Shown here one piece after another: positions 5,909 to 13,293 of a stretch of 15,111 nucleotides of DNA. The notes under the pieces were generated by a model. It had not been told where the DNA came from. It did no database searches and saw only the letters and a list, made by a program, of their open reading frames with translations. The stretch's first letter is position 1; each line of letters starts with the position of its first letter. The position numbers were made by a program, and so were the translations under genes. Source of the stretch: Actinomycetes bacterium (GTDB taxonomy: Bacteria > Actinomycetota > Acidimicrobiia > Acidimicrobiales > Bog-793); NCBI GenBank assembly GCA_021821585.1, contig JAKACF010000034.1:1-15111 (forward strand). Direction: 5' to 3'.

Positions 5909-8494
5909 ATGAAAGCGCCCCAGATGCCGGACCGGCCGACCCTCGACGGCCTCGAGGCCAAGTGGTCGGCCGCCTGGGAGGAGGCCGGCACCTACCGGTT
6001 CGACCGTTCCCGGCCTCGTGCGGAGGTGTTCGCCGTCGACACCCCGCCGCCGACGGTGTCGGGCTCGCTGCACGTCGGCCACGTCTTCTCCTACACCCAG
6101 ACCGACGTCCTCGCGCGCTACCAGCGCATGCTCGGAAAGGCGGTCTTCTACCCGATCGGCTGGGACGACAACGGGCTCGCCACCGAGCGCCGCGTCCAGA
6201 ACTACTTCGGCGTCCGCTGCGACCCGGGCCAGCCCTACGATCCCGACTTCACCCCGCCGGCGAAGCCGGCCGATCCGGCGGTCCCGATCTCGCGCCCGAA
6301 CTTCGTCGAGCTCTGCTTCCGGCTGACCGAGGAGGACGAGAAGGCCTTCGAGGGCCTGTTCCGCCGGCTCGCGCTGTCGTTCGACTGGAGCCACCACTAC
6401 ACGACGATCGGGGTCGAGTCCCGGAGGGTCTCCCAGGCGATGTTCCTCCGCAACCTCGCCCGCGGGGAGGCCTACCGCCACGAGGCTCCCACCCTCTGGG
6501 ACGTCGACTTCCAGACCGCCGTCGCCCAGGCGGAGCTCGAGGACCGCGAGCGGCCGGGCGCCTACCACCGCCTCCGGTTCCCGCTGGCCGACGGCAGCGG
6601 CGGCGCCGTCGAGATCGAGACGACCCGGCCCGAGCTCGTGCCGGCCTGCGTCGCCCTCGTCGCCCATCCCGACGACGAGCGGTACCGGCCGCTGTTCGGC
6701 ACGCACGTCCTGACGCCGCTCTTCTCGGTCAAGGTTCCCGTCGTCGCCCACCACCTCGCCGAGCCGGACAAGGGCTCGGGGATCGCCATGATCTGCACCT
6801 TCGGCGACCTCACCGACGTGACCTGGTGGCGGGAGCTCGCCCTCCCCACGCGGACGGTCATCGAGCGCGACGGCCGCCTCGGGGACGCCCCCTTCGGCTC
6901 GCCCGGCTGGGAGTCAGAGGACCCCGAGCGCGCCCGGCGCTACTACCGGGAGCTCGAGGGCCAGACCGTGAAGCGAGCCCAGGCGAGGATCGTCGAGCAG
7001 CTGGCGGACTCGGGAGACCTGATCGGCGAGCCGCGGCCCGTCACCCATGCGGTCAAGTTCTACGAGAAGGGCGAGCGACCCCTCGAGATCGTCTCCTCGC
7101 GCCAGTGGTACCTGAAGACGATGCCCTTGCGCGAGCGGCTGCTCGAGCGGGGGCGGCAGCTCTCCTGGCTGCCGCCGTTCATGCGGGCCCGGTACGAGAA
7201 CTGGGTCGAGGGCCTCACCGGAGACTGGGCGCTGTCGCGCCAGCGCTTCTTCGGGGTGCCGTTCCCCGTGTGGTACCGCCTCGGCGGCGACGGCGAGCCT
7301 CTCGAGCACGACCTGTTGCTCCCCGACGAGTCCCGGCTGCCGATCGACCCCTCGACCGACGTCCCGGAGGGCTACGACAGCGCCGAGCGCGGCAAGCCGG
7401 GAGGTTTTATCGGGGACCCCGACATCATGGACACCTGGGCGACCTCCTCGCTCACGCCCCAGATCGCCGGTGGGTACCTGAGCGATCCCGACCTGTTCGG
7501 CCGCGTCTTCCCGATGGACCTGCGCCCGCAGGCCCACGACATCATCAGGACCTGGCTGTTCTCGACGGTCGTGCGGGCCGAGCTCGAGAGCGACTCCCTG
7601 CCGTGGTCGCACGCCGCCATCTCGGGATGGATCCTCGATCCCGACCGCAAGAAGCTGTCCAAGTCGAAGGGGAACGTGATCGTGCCGGCCGAGCCCATCG
7701 AGGCCTACGGCACCGATGCCGTCCGGTACTGGGCCGCCTCCGCCCGCCTCGGCGTCGACAGCGCCTACGACGAGCAGCAGATGAAGGTCGGCCGGCGGCT
7801 CGCCATCAAGGTCCTGAACGCCACCCGCTTCATGCTCTCCCGCCTCGGGAGCGATCTCGAGCTGAGCCCCCCGGGGAGCATGGAGCCGCTCGACCGCTCC
7901 ATGCTGGCCGGGCTCGACGCCGTGGTCGAGGAGGCGACCGCCGCCTTCGACGCCTACGACTACGCCCGGGCGCTCGAGCACGCAGAGGCGTTCTTCTGGC
8001 GCTTTTGTGACGACTACCTCGAGCTCGTCAAGTCACGCGCCTACGGCGACGCCTCCTCGCCGGCGACGGCGTCGGCCCGCTACGCCCTGCTCGTCGGCCT
8101 CGAGGCCCAGCTGCGGCTCTTCGCGCCGATCCTGCCGTACGCGACCGAGGAGGCGTGGTCCTGGTTCCACGACGGCTCGATCCACCTCGAGCGCTGGCCC
8201 GGCGGCGGGATGGCGCCCGAGGGGTCGGACCCGGCCCTGCTGCGGGCCGTGGCCGAGGTGCTCGCCGCCGTCCGGAAGGCCAAGTCGGAGGCGCACGTCT
8301 CCATGCGCAGCCCGGTCCACCGCTGCATCGTGAGGGGCCCGGCGTCCGAGATGGCGCTCCTCGAGAAGGCCGTGGGCGACCTCACCGAGGCCGGGGTGAT
8401 CGACGAGCTCGACCTGCTCGTCGCCGACACCTCCTCCGCCCTCTCGATCGAGGTGCTGCTCGGCGAGCCGGGCGCCCGGGATCAGGAGAGCTGA
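5909..8494 (+). CDS. valS: Valine--tRNA ligase, type 2
   Basis: Class I synthetase that charges tRNA-Val and edits mischarged threonine; 861 aa. The HIGH motif reads HVGH (55-58) within PPPTVSGSLHVGHVF. The connective editing domain has IETTRPELVPACVALVAHPDDERY-like sequence at about 233-257. The KMSKS motif reads KLSKS (582-586), followed by KGN. The anticodon-binding helical domain follows. No C-terminal coiled-coil arm is seen, and the length fits the type 2 subfamily, which lacks it. The ATG at 5909 is used. An ATG at 5924 (MPDRPTLDGLEAKW) is an equally good alternative, because family members often begin there and neither start has a strong Shine-Dalgarno. The 3' end overlaps the convergent lipoprotein gene by 13 bp. 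Confidence 0.97.
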   Translation: MKAPQMPDRPTLDGLEAKWSAAWEEAGTYRFDRSRPRAEVFAVDTPPPTVSGSLHVGHVFSYTQTDVLARYQRMLGKAVFYPIGWDDNGLATERRVQNYFGVRCDPGQPYDPDFTPPAKPADPAVPISRPNFVELCFRLTEEDEKAFEGLFRRLALSFDWSHHYTTIGVESRRVSQAMFLRNLARGEAYRHEAPTLWDVDFQTAVAQAELEDRERPGAYHRLRFPLADGSGGAVEIETTRPELVPACVALVAHPDDERYRPLFGTHVLTPLFSVKVPVVAHHLAEPDKGSGIAMICTFGDLTDVTWWRELALPTRTVIERDGRLGDAPFGSPGWESEDPERARRYYRELEGQTVKRAQARIVEQLADSGDLIGEPRPVTHAVKFYEKGERPLEIVSSRQWYLKTMPLRERLLERGRQLSWLPPFMRARYENWVEGLTGDWALSRQRFFGVPFPVWYRLGGDGEPLEHDLLLPDESRLPIDPSTDVPEGYDSAERGKPGGFIGDPDIMDTWATSSLTPQIAGGYLSDPDLFGRVFPMDLRPQAHDIIRTWLFSTVVRAELESDSLPWSHAAISGWILDPDRKKLSKSKGNVIVPAEPIEAYGTDAVRYWAASARLGVDSAYDEQQMKVGRRLAIKVLNATRFMLSRLGSDLELSPPGSMEPLDRSMLAGLDAVVEEATAAFDAYDYARALEHAEAFFWRFCDDYLELVKSRAYGDASSPATASARYALLVGLEAQLRLFAPILPYATEEAWSWFHDGSIHLERWPGGGMAPEGSDPALLRAVAEVLAAVRKAKSEAHVSMRSPVHRCIVRGPASEMALLEKAVGDLTEAGVIDELDLLVADTSSALSIEVLLGEPGARDQES

Positions 8495-8922
8495 GCGAAG
8501 GCCAAGGGGGCGTGGGCGAGCAGCACGACCGCCAGCACCTTGTGGTTCGACTGGCGGACCACGACGACGGCGAAGGGGTGCGGACCCGGCACCGGCTCCC
8601 ACGAGCGGTCGGCGAGCCCGGCCCGGAACGGCGCCCGGTAGGCGACGAGGCAGGTGCCGTGGCGCGGGAGCGCCCGGACGGCGGCGGGCGGCTCGACATG
8701 CTGGCGCTCGGTCCGATCCATGGCGGCCACGAGGGCGACGGTCGAGAGGTACCGCACCCCGGCGAAGTGGGCCGCGGCGCCGACAGCACGGCGAGCGGCG
8801 GGAAGCGACGAGAAGCAGACGGCATCTTTCGGTCCGAGGCCGTTGCGGACCGAGGTGCAGGCGCCGAGCGACACCGCGCACCCGAGGAGCACCGAGACGA
8901 CGAGGGCTCGTCCCGCTCTCAT
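8482..8922 (-). CDS. Predicted lipoprotein of unknown function
   Basis: A 146-aa protein I do not recognise. The N-terminus is a lipoprotein signal: MRAGR, a hydrophobic run VVSVLLGCAVSLGA, then a lipobox LGAC with lipidated Cys22, so it should be anchored on the outer face of the membrane. The mature part has two further cysteines (36 and 91) that could pair, and a strand-like C-terminal stretch HPFAVVVVRQSNHKVLAVVLL. Its ATG overlaps the upstream flippase-like gene's stop (ATGA), and GAGGAGG lies nine bases before it, inside a hairpin described separately. The overlap suggests translational coupling and a shared envelope role, but no function can be assigned. It ends in a 13-bp convergent overlap with valS. 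Base use matches its neighbours. Confidence 0.75.
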   Translation of the reverse strand: MRAGRALVVSVLLGCAVSLGACTSVRNGLGPKDAVCFSSLPAARRAVGAAAHFAGVRYLSTVALVAAMDRTERQHVEPPAAVRALPRHGTCLVAYRAPFRAGLADRSWEPVPGPHPFAVVVVRQSNHKVLAVVLLAHAPLAFAQLS

Positions 8923-10037
8923 CGAACCGAGCCCTCCTCACCGAGGAGCGGGACGGCGGCCGGCACGAGCACCGCCCTGTCGAGCCGGCGGTCGCGCAGC
9001 ACGATGAGGGCGTACAGCAGCCAGCCGACGGGCAGGAAGGCCCAGAAGCTGACGATGCGGTAGAGGAGCACGGCCCCGACCGTCGATGCCTGCGCGCCTC
9101 CGTATGCCACGAGCGCAATCGTAAGACTGCCTTCGACGACGCCGAGGCCCCCGGGCGTGATGGGCAGGTTGGAGGCGAGCTGCCCGGCCCCGTAGGCGAG
9201 CAGGAGTCCCTGCCAGGGGATGGGCGCATGGACGGCGAGGAAGCCACAGGCGAGACAGCTGCAGTCGAAGGCCCAGTTCGCCACGGACCACCCGAGGGCG
9301 CGGGCGTACTCGTGCCAGCTGAGCTGGACGCGCCCGAGCCGGGAGACGACGGAGGCCAGTACCTCCGCCTCGTGGCGGCGCGGCCGTCCCGTCACCCGCC
9401 TCGCGAGGCGCAAGGCTGCAAGCCCCACTCGTGACAGCGCCTTGCGTTGCCAGAGCACGGCCGCCGCCACGATCGTCAGGAACAGGACGCCGATCGTCAC
9501 GCCGACGAGGTCGAAGGCGGCGCCCTGGCGCTCGGCGATCGCCAGACCCGCCGTCGCCATCAGGCTGAGACCGAGCGCCGAGCTGACGAGGGTGGCGGCA
9601 AGGGTCCAGACGGCCAGCGCCTCGTCGGCACCGAAGCGGCGGTACTGCTGGTAGGCGAAGACGCTCGAGACCGCCGGGCCGGCCGGCATCGACGAGGCGA
9701 TGGCGCCGGCGGCCGTCGTCATCGACAGCAGCCGGAGCGTCGGCATCCTGACCCCTCCCGCCTTGAGCAGGGTGCCCTGCATCCTGGCGAAGGCGACGAC
9801 CGACATCGCCTCGCCGAAGACGGCGACGACGAGCCAGTTGACGTCCAGCCGTCCGAGCTCCCGGCTGGCGTCGGCGAGCTCGGCGCGCTGCCCGGCCACC
9901 GCCCAAAGGGCGAGCGCCCCGAGGGCGAGGCCGATGACGAAACGGAAGGCCGAGCCATGACGCCGCAGCCATCCCCGGGGCCGCGAGCTCCGTCCGCCTG
10001 ACCCCTCTTCCTGCGGTTCGATCGCCGGTTTGCTCAG
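8919..10037 (-). CDS. UPF0104 / lysylphosphatidylglycerol synthase TM-domain (flippase-like) protein
   Basis: A polytopic inner-membrane protein of the family that includes the MprF N-terminal flippase domain and YbhN. Known or proposed roles are lipid or lipid-linked intermediate transport; the substrate here is unknown. Hydrophobic segments recur from FVIGLALGALALWAV at the N-terminus, and the family hallmark NLPITPGGLGVVEG is near the C-terminus, followed by two more helices. No ATG, GTG or TTG precedes the first helix. The only in-frame options are a CTG at 10037 that overlaps the dehydrogenase stop (CTGA) and a CTG at 9968 after GGGGA. The first standard codon is a GTG at 9899, which cuts off most of the first helix. 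I give 10037 (372 aa) as the outer choice. It is coupled to the lipoprotein gene by an ATGA overlap. Confidence 0.85.
   Translation of the reverse strand: MSKPAIEPQEEGSGGRSSRPRGWLRRHGSAFRFVIGLALGALALWAVAGQRAELADASRELGRLDVNWLVVAVFGEAMSVVAFARMQGTLLKAGGVRMPTLRLLSMTTAAGAIASSMPAGPAVSSVFAYQQYRRFGADEALAVWTLAATLVSSALGLSLMATAGLAIAERQGAAFDLVGVTIGVLFLTIVAAAVLWQRKALSRVGLAALRLARRVTGRPRRHEAEVLASVVSRLGRVQLSWHEYARALGWSVANWAFDCSCLACGFLAVHAPIPWQGLLLAYGAGQLASNLPITPGGLGVVEGSLTIALVAYGGAQASTVGAVLLYRIVSFWAFLPVGWLLYALIVLRDRRLDRAVLVPAAVPLLGEEGSVR
8934..8948 (-). promoter_or_regulatory. Hairpin masking the lipoprotein gene's ribosome-binding site
   Basis: In the mRNA, CUCCUC (8948-8943), loop GGU, then GAGGAG (8939-8934) form a perfect 6-bp stem. 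The 3' arm is the Shine-Dalgarno of the lipoprotein gene. The stem lies in the last codons of the flippase-like gene (L-L-G-E-E-G), so a ribosome finishing that gene would open it. Confidence 0.45.
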
Positions 10038-11452
10038 AGCTGCAAGGACTTGATCTCGAGGAATTCCTCGATGCCGAACTTCCCGAGCTCCCTGCCGTTG
10101 CCGGACTGCTTGTAGCCGCCGAAGGGGGCGAGGGTGTTGAAGGCTCCGCCGTTCACGTCGACCCGTCCGGTCCGGATCTGGCGGGCCACCTGCTTCGCCC
10201 GCTCGGGGTCCGACGACCAGACCCCCCCGGCGAGGCCGTACTTCGAGTCGTTGGCGATCTCGATCGCCTCCTCCTCGGAGTCGTAGGGCATGATGGCGAG
10301 GACCGGGCCGAAGATCTCCTCCCTGGCGATCGTCATGTCGCTCGTCACCTCGGAGAAGACGGTCGGCTTCACAAAGAAGCCCTTCTCCAGCCCTTCGGGC
10401 TGCTCGGCCCCTCCGGTGAGCAGCTTCGCCCCCTCCTCGACGCCCTTTTGGATGAAGTCGCGGACCCTTTGGCGCTGGCTGGCCGAGACGAGGGGCCCGA
10501 GACGGGTGCTGTCCTCGAAGGGGTTCCCGATGGTCGCCTCCTCGGCGGCCTTCGTCGCCAGGTCCTCCACCTCGGCGAGGCGGCTGCGCGGGACGATCAT
10601 GCGCGTGAGCGCCGAGCAGGTCTGCCCGGAGTTGAGGAAGCACATCGTCACCCCGTGGGGGACCGCCTGCTCGAGGTTGGCGTCCTCGAGCAGGATGTTG
10701 GGGGACTTGCCGCCGAGCTCGAGGGTCACCCGCTTCACCGTCCCCGCCGCCAGCTCGCTGACCCGCCGCCCGACCCGCAGCGAGCCCGTGAAGGAGATCA
10801 TGTCGACCTCTGGGTGAGTGGCGAGAGCCTCGCCGACGACCGGCCCGAGGCCCGTCACGAGGTTGAACACCCCCGGCGGGAGGCCGACCTCGTCGATGAC
10901 GTCGGTGAGGATGAAGGCGTTGAGCGGAGCGATCTCGCTCGGCTTCAGCACGATGGTGCAGCCGGCGACGAGCGCCGGAGCCACCTTGGCGGCGATCTGG
11001 TGCAGGGGGTAGTTCCAGGGCGTGATGGCGCCGACGACGCCGACCGGCTCCTTCACGACGATCGAGTTGCCGACCTGCTCCTCCCAGGTGATCTGCTCGA
11101 CCAGGTCGCTCATCGAGGAGAAGGTGCCGACCGGCAGGCCGGCCTGGATGAGCATCGAGAGGCTGTGGGGCATCCCGACCTCTTTCGTCACCACCTCGGC
11201 CACCTCGGCCATCCGCCCGGCGAGCGCCTCCCCGATGCGGGTGGCGAACTTCGCCCGTTCGCTCGCCGGCGTCGACGACCACTCGGCAAAGGCCGACCTC
11301 GCCGCCGCCACGGCGGCGTCGACGTCCTCGGCCGTCCCGAGGGGGATCCTCCCGATGACCTCCTCGGTCGTGGAGTCGATGACGTCGGTGACGTCACTGG
11401 AGTGCGGAGTTACCCAGGCTCCGCCGATGTAGAGCGTGTCGCGGACGTCCAT
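10034..11452 (-). CDS. NAD(P)-dependent aldehyde dehydrogenase
   Basis: A 472-aa ALDH-superfamily enzyme oxidising an aldehyde to its acid in the cytoplasm; the substrate cannot be read from sequence. The oxyanion Asn147 lies in ITPWNYPL, the cofactor-binding Lys170 in IVLKPSE, the SFTGS turn at 220-224, the general base Glu245 in LELGGKSP, and the nucleophile Cys279 in NSGQTCSA. The NAD-site EEIFGPVL is also present, as is the C-terminal FGGYKQSGNGRELG. Length and order are standard. The ATG at 11452 is preceded by GGAGGAGGG about seven bases away. The stop overlaps a possible CTG start of the flippase-like gene, so it probably heads a three-gene unit; the SpoIID gene lies 43 bp upstream and may share the transcript. 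Confidence 0.95.
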   Translation of the reverse strand: MDVRDTLYIGGAWVTPHSSDVTDVIDSTTEEVIGRIPLGTAEDVDAAVAAARSAFAEWSSTPASERAKFATRIGEALAGRMAEVAEVVTKEVGMPHSLSMLIQAGLPVGTFSSMSDLVEQITWEEQVGNSIVVKEPVGVVGAITPWNYPLHQIAAKVAPALVAGCTIVLKPSEIAPLNAFILTDVIDEVGLPPGVFNLVTGLGPVVGEALATHPEVDMISFTGSLRVGRRVSELAAGTVKRVTLELGGKSPNILLEDANLEQAVPHGVTMCFLNSGQTCSALTRMIVPRSRLAEVEDLATKAAEEATIGNPFEDSTRLGPLVSASQRQRVRDFIQKGVEEGAKLLTGGAEQPEGLEKGFFVKPTVFSEVTSDMTIAREEIFGPVLAIMPYDSEEEAIEIANDSKYGLAGGVWSSDPERAKQVARQIRTGRVDVNGGAFNTLAPFGGYKQSGNGRELGKFGIEEFLEIKSLQL

Positions 11453-11457
11453 AGACC

Positions 11458-11474
11458 CTCCTCCTGATGAGGAG
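11458..11474 (-). promoter_or_regulatory. Hairpin masking the aldehyde dehydrogenase ribosome-binding site
   Basis: In the mRNA, CUCCUC (11474-11469), loop AUCAG, then GAGGAG (11463-11458) form a perfect 6-bp stem, with the Shine-Dalgarno as the 3' arm and the ATG five bases further on. It could form only on transcripts that begin upstream of about 11474, for example read-through from the SpoIID gene. Confidence 0.4.
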
Positions 11475-11478
11475 CGCG

Positions 11479-11484
11479 AGCCTA
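11479..11484 (-). promoter_or_regulatory. Possible -10 element of the aldehyde dehydrogenase operon
   Basis: TAGGCT on the minus strand, preceded by GGC, fits the TANNNT form and resembles the -10s proposed for the cold-shock (TAGCCT) and SpoIID (TAGGAT) genes. It would start transcription near 11472. No clear -35 is visible. Confidence 0.3.
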
Positions 11485-11495
11485 GCCCCGGTGCC

Positions 11496-13013
11496 TCAGG
11501 GTCCCAGAGGCGGCCCGCCCGGCTCGCCCGGGAGCGGCCCGGTCGCCTTCCCGCCCGTCGACTCCTGCCGGCGGACCGCAGCGGACGACAGTCGGCTGGC
11601 GCTCGCCGGCGAGGCGGTCGTCGCCGACGCGGTCGTGGTCGTCGTCGTCGTGGTGGTGGTGGTGGTGGTCGTGGTGGTGGTGGTCGTGGTGGGGAGGTGG
11701 ACGACGAACCAGTTCGAGTCCAGCCCGAGCTGGTACTGGAAGGTCGCCCCCGCCTCCGTCACCGCGCCGGTCGTGCCCGTGACCTTGATGGTGAGGACCC
11801 GTCCGTCCCACTGCCCGAGCCCGTTTCGCGACGTCGCCCTGATCGAGACGAGGCTGCCGATGGAGGGGAAGGCCGCCTCCACCGTCGCGACCGGGATGCT
11901 CACACTCCAGGTGTGCTCGTCGTTGCAGGTCCAATAGGGCGTTCCCGTCAGGCAGACCGCGTCGCCGGCGTCCGCCACCGCCGGGAAGCTGCTCGGTGCG
12001 GTGTAGCCGCCGGTCGAGGCCGAGTACTGGACGGGGGCCGGTGCACCCTTGCGGGAGAGGTACTGACCGGCCGTGTCGGCGACGGCGAGGGTCGTCACCG
12101 GTGACTCGTTGGCGATGCCGGGATAGGCCTGGCAACCGGTGTCGCAGATGTCGGCATAGCCGTACCAGCCGCCCGCCCTCATGAAGGCGAGCACGTAGGT
12201 CCTGGCGGCGACGGCTTGGGCCTCGAGCTCCTGGAAGCCCCACTGCTGGCCGTCGGCGGGGTTGACACCGCCCACCTCCCCCCACCCCGACGACGACTCG
12301 GAGGGCACGACATCGGCGACGTACTGGTCGAGGGGCAGGCGGTTGAGCGTCCGCGAGAGCGGACGGTCACCGGTGCTGGCGCTGTCGTAGTCGTAGGCCT
12401 CGACGACCCCTCGCACCGTCTCTCGCACCCCGTCGGCCCGGCAGATCGTGAGCAGGTCGCGGGCCGGTGCCCCCGGGCTCTCGGACGCCGGGAAGGCCCG
12501 GGGGTCACGAAGGCCGGTCTTCCGGCGCCGCCAACCCCCCTTCCCCGTGCAGCTGCCCGAGGTGTACAGGCTCCAGGTACCCGTCGTCCCGTTGATGACC
12601 GCCTTGGCGGCGGCACCGCCGGCCACCCACAGCCCCCCGAAGCGGAACCGGCTCCTCGAGGTGACGACCACCGGCAGGTTGCGGGTCGTGCCGATGTTCT
12701 CGAGGATCGAGACGGAGATCCACGGGTCGGTCGTCGTGGCAAGGGTGGTCCCGCCGTAGTAGTGGGCGAGGATCCACCGGTAGCTCTCGTGGTAGACGGC
12801 GGCGTATCCGAAGGCTCCCCACTGGCCCATGCCGACGCCGGGCCCCCAACCATGACCTTCGATCGTGACGTCACCCGTGATGGCCGCGGCGGCGGGGACC
12901 GCCGCGCTGGCGGCGGGGCCTGCCGCGGCGGCGAGCACGCCCACTGCGATCGCCAGCGCTGCCAGCACGCTTGCGACGGCGGCGGGCACCCGCCGGTCCC
13001 CCCGTAGCCCCAT
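11496..13013 (-). CDS. Secreted SpoIID/LytB-domain protein with polythreonine tail
   Basis: A 505-aa exported protein. The signal peptide has MGLRGDRR, a hydrophobic core to about residue 33 and an ASA cleavage site near 37. GHGWGPGVGMGQWGAFGYA (53-71) is a hallmark of the SpoIID/LytB family; LPLDQYVADVVPSES (226-240) holds the presumed catalytic Glu239, followed by ELEAQAVAARTYVLA (262-276) and the CDTGCQAYPG and SASTGGYTA motifs. SpoIID is a lytic transglycosylase acting on peptidoglycan glycan strands, and LytB enhances an amidase; in a probable non-sporulator a wall-remodelling role fits. A run of 20 threonines (442-461) leads to a 44-residue Ala/Ser- then Gly/Pro-rich end. I prefer the ATG at 13013 over the GTG at 13034 or ATG at 13022, because a -10 (TAGGAT) ends seven bases before it, which suggests a leaderless mRNA. 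Confidence 0.9.
   Translation of the reverse strand: MGLRGDRRVPAAVASVLAALAIAVGVLAAAAGPAASAAVPAAAAITGDVTIEGHGWGPGVGMGQWGAFGYAAVYHESYRWILAHYYGGTTLATTTDPWISVSILENIGTTRNLPVVVTSRSRFRFGGLWVAGGAAAKAVINGTTGTWSLYTSGSCTGKGGWRRRKTGLRDPRAFPASESPGAPARDLLTICRADGVRETVRGVVEAYDYDSASTGDRPLSRTLNRLPLDQYVADVVPSESSSGWGEVGGVNPADGQQWGFQELEAQAVAARTYVLAFMRAGGWYGYADICDTGCQAYPGIANESPVTTLAVADTAGQYLSRKGAPAPVQYSASTGGYTAPSSFPAVADAGDAVCLTGTPYWTCNDEHTWSVSIPVATVEAAFPSIGSLVSIRATSRNGLGQWDGRVLTIKVTGTTGAVTEAGATFQYQLGLDSNWFVVHLPTTTTTTTTTTTTTTTTTTTTASATTASPASASRLSSAAVRRQESTGGKATGPLPGEPGGPPLGP
11631..11690 (-). repeat. Trinucleotide tract encoding 20 threonines
   Basis: Twenty consecutive Thr codons, 13 ACC and 7 ACG, make an imperfect triplet microsatellite near the 3' end of the SpoIID gene. 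The + strand is G/T-only apart from C in CGT units. Such tracts in exported actinobacterial proteins usually act as extended, possibly glycosylated, wall-spanning linkers. Confidence 0.9.
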
Positions 13014-13020
13014 GGAGGCC

Positions 13021-13049
13021 ATCCTAGCGACCACGCAGCGTGGTGGAAA
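13021..13049 (-). promoter_or_regulatory. SpoIID gene promoter with a 15-bp palindrome in its spacer
   Basis: On the minus strand, TTTCCA (13049-13044) and TAGGAT (13026-13021) are 17 bp apart, and transcription would begin one base before the preferred ATG. The palindrome ACCACGC-A-GCGTGGT (13030-13044), with perfect 7-bp arms, fills the spacer, a position suited to a repressor or to a MerR-type activator. The protein that binds is unknown. Confidence 0.45.
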
Positions 13050-13293
13050 CTGCCCCTGCAGTCACGTCGGCCCACAACTGCACCGTGCTGCGCCACGCAG
13101 AGTGGCCCCAACGGGCCCCTCACGGTTCGGTGAGCGGAACCGGCCCGCCGGTCCGACGGACCCGATCGTGCCGGAACCGTCATGCGACCCGCCGTTGGCG
13201 AGGCTCCAGCCGAGCCCTCTCACGGGGAGACCGGTCGACCGAGGGATCGACAGAGGCGGAGCGACAGACTGCATGCCCGGAGCTCCGCAGGGA
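13050..13293. other. Intergenic region rich in palindromes
   Basis: I see no convincing gene. It holds CTGCG-CCA-CGCAG near 13088, CTCAC-N6-GTGAG near 13120, CGGTTC paired with GAACCG about 13123-13142, GGTCCG-A-CGGACC (13150-13162), GGCTC-N5-GAGCC near 13202-13216 and CGGTCGACCG (13232-13241). One or more may end the upstream glycosyltransferase transcript, but none has a T-run on the minus strand. Base composition is less third-position-biased than coding DNA here. Confidence 0.45.

Noticed and set aside
8919..11282. A 787-codon minus-strand open frame spanning the aldehyde dehydrogenase and the flippase-like gene
   Set aside because: Its first half is an out-of-frame, Arg/Gly-rich reading of the dehydrogenase gene. 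Only the part from about 10037 downward has protein-like membrane segments.
11641..11690. The GGT/CGT tract as a possible G-quadruplex or CRISPR-like repeat
   Set aside because: It has only paired G residues with no long G-runs, and no spacers. It is fully explained as in-frame threonine codons.
13062..13274. A 70-codon minus-strand open frame between the second glycosyltransferase and the SpoIID gene
   Set aside because: Its codons lack the strong third-position G/C bias of real genes here, it has no recognisable domain, and it is full of palindromes. It is better explained as a gap.
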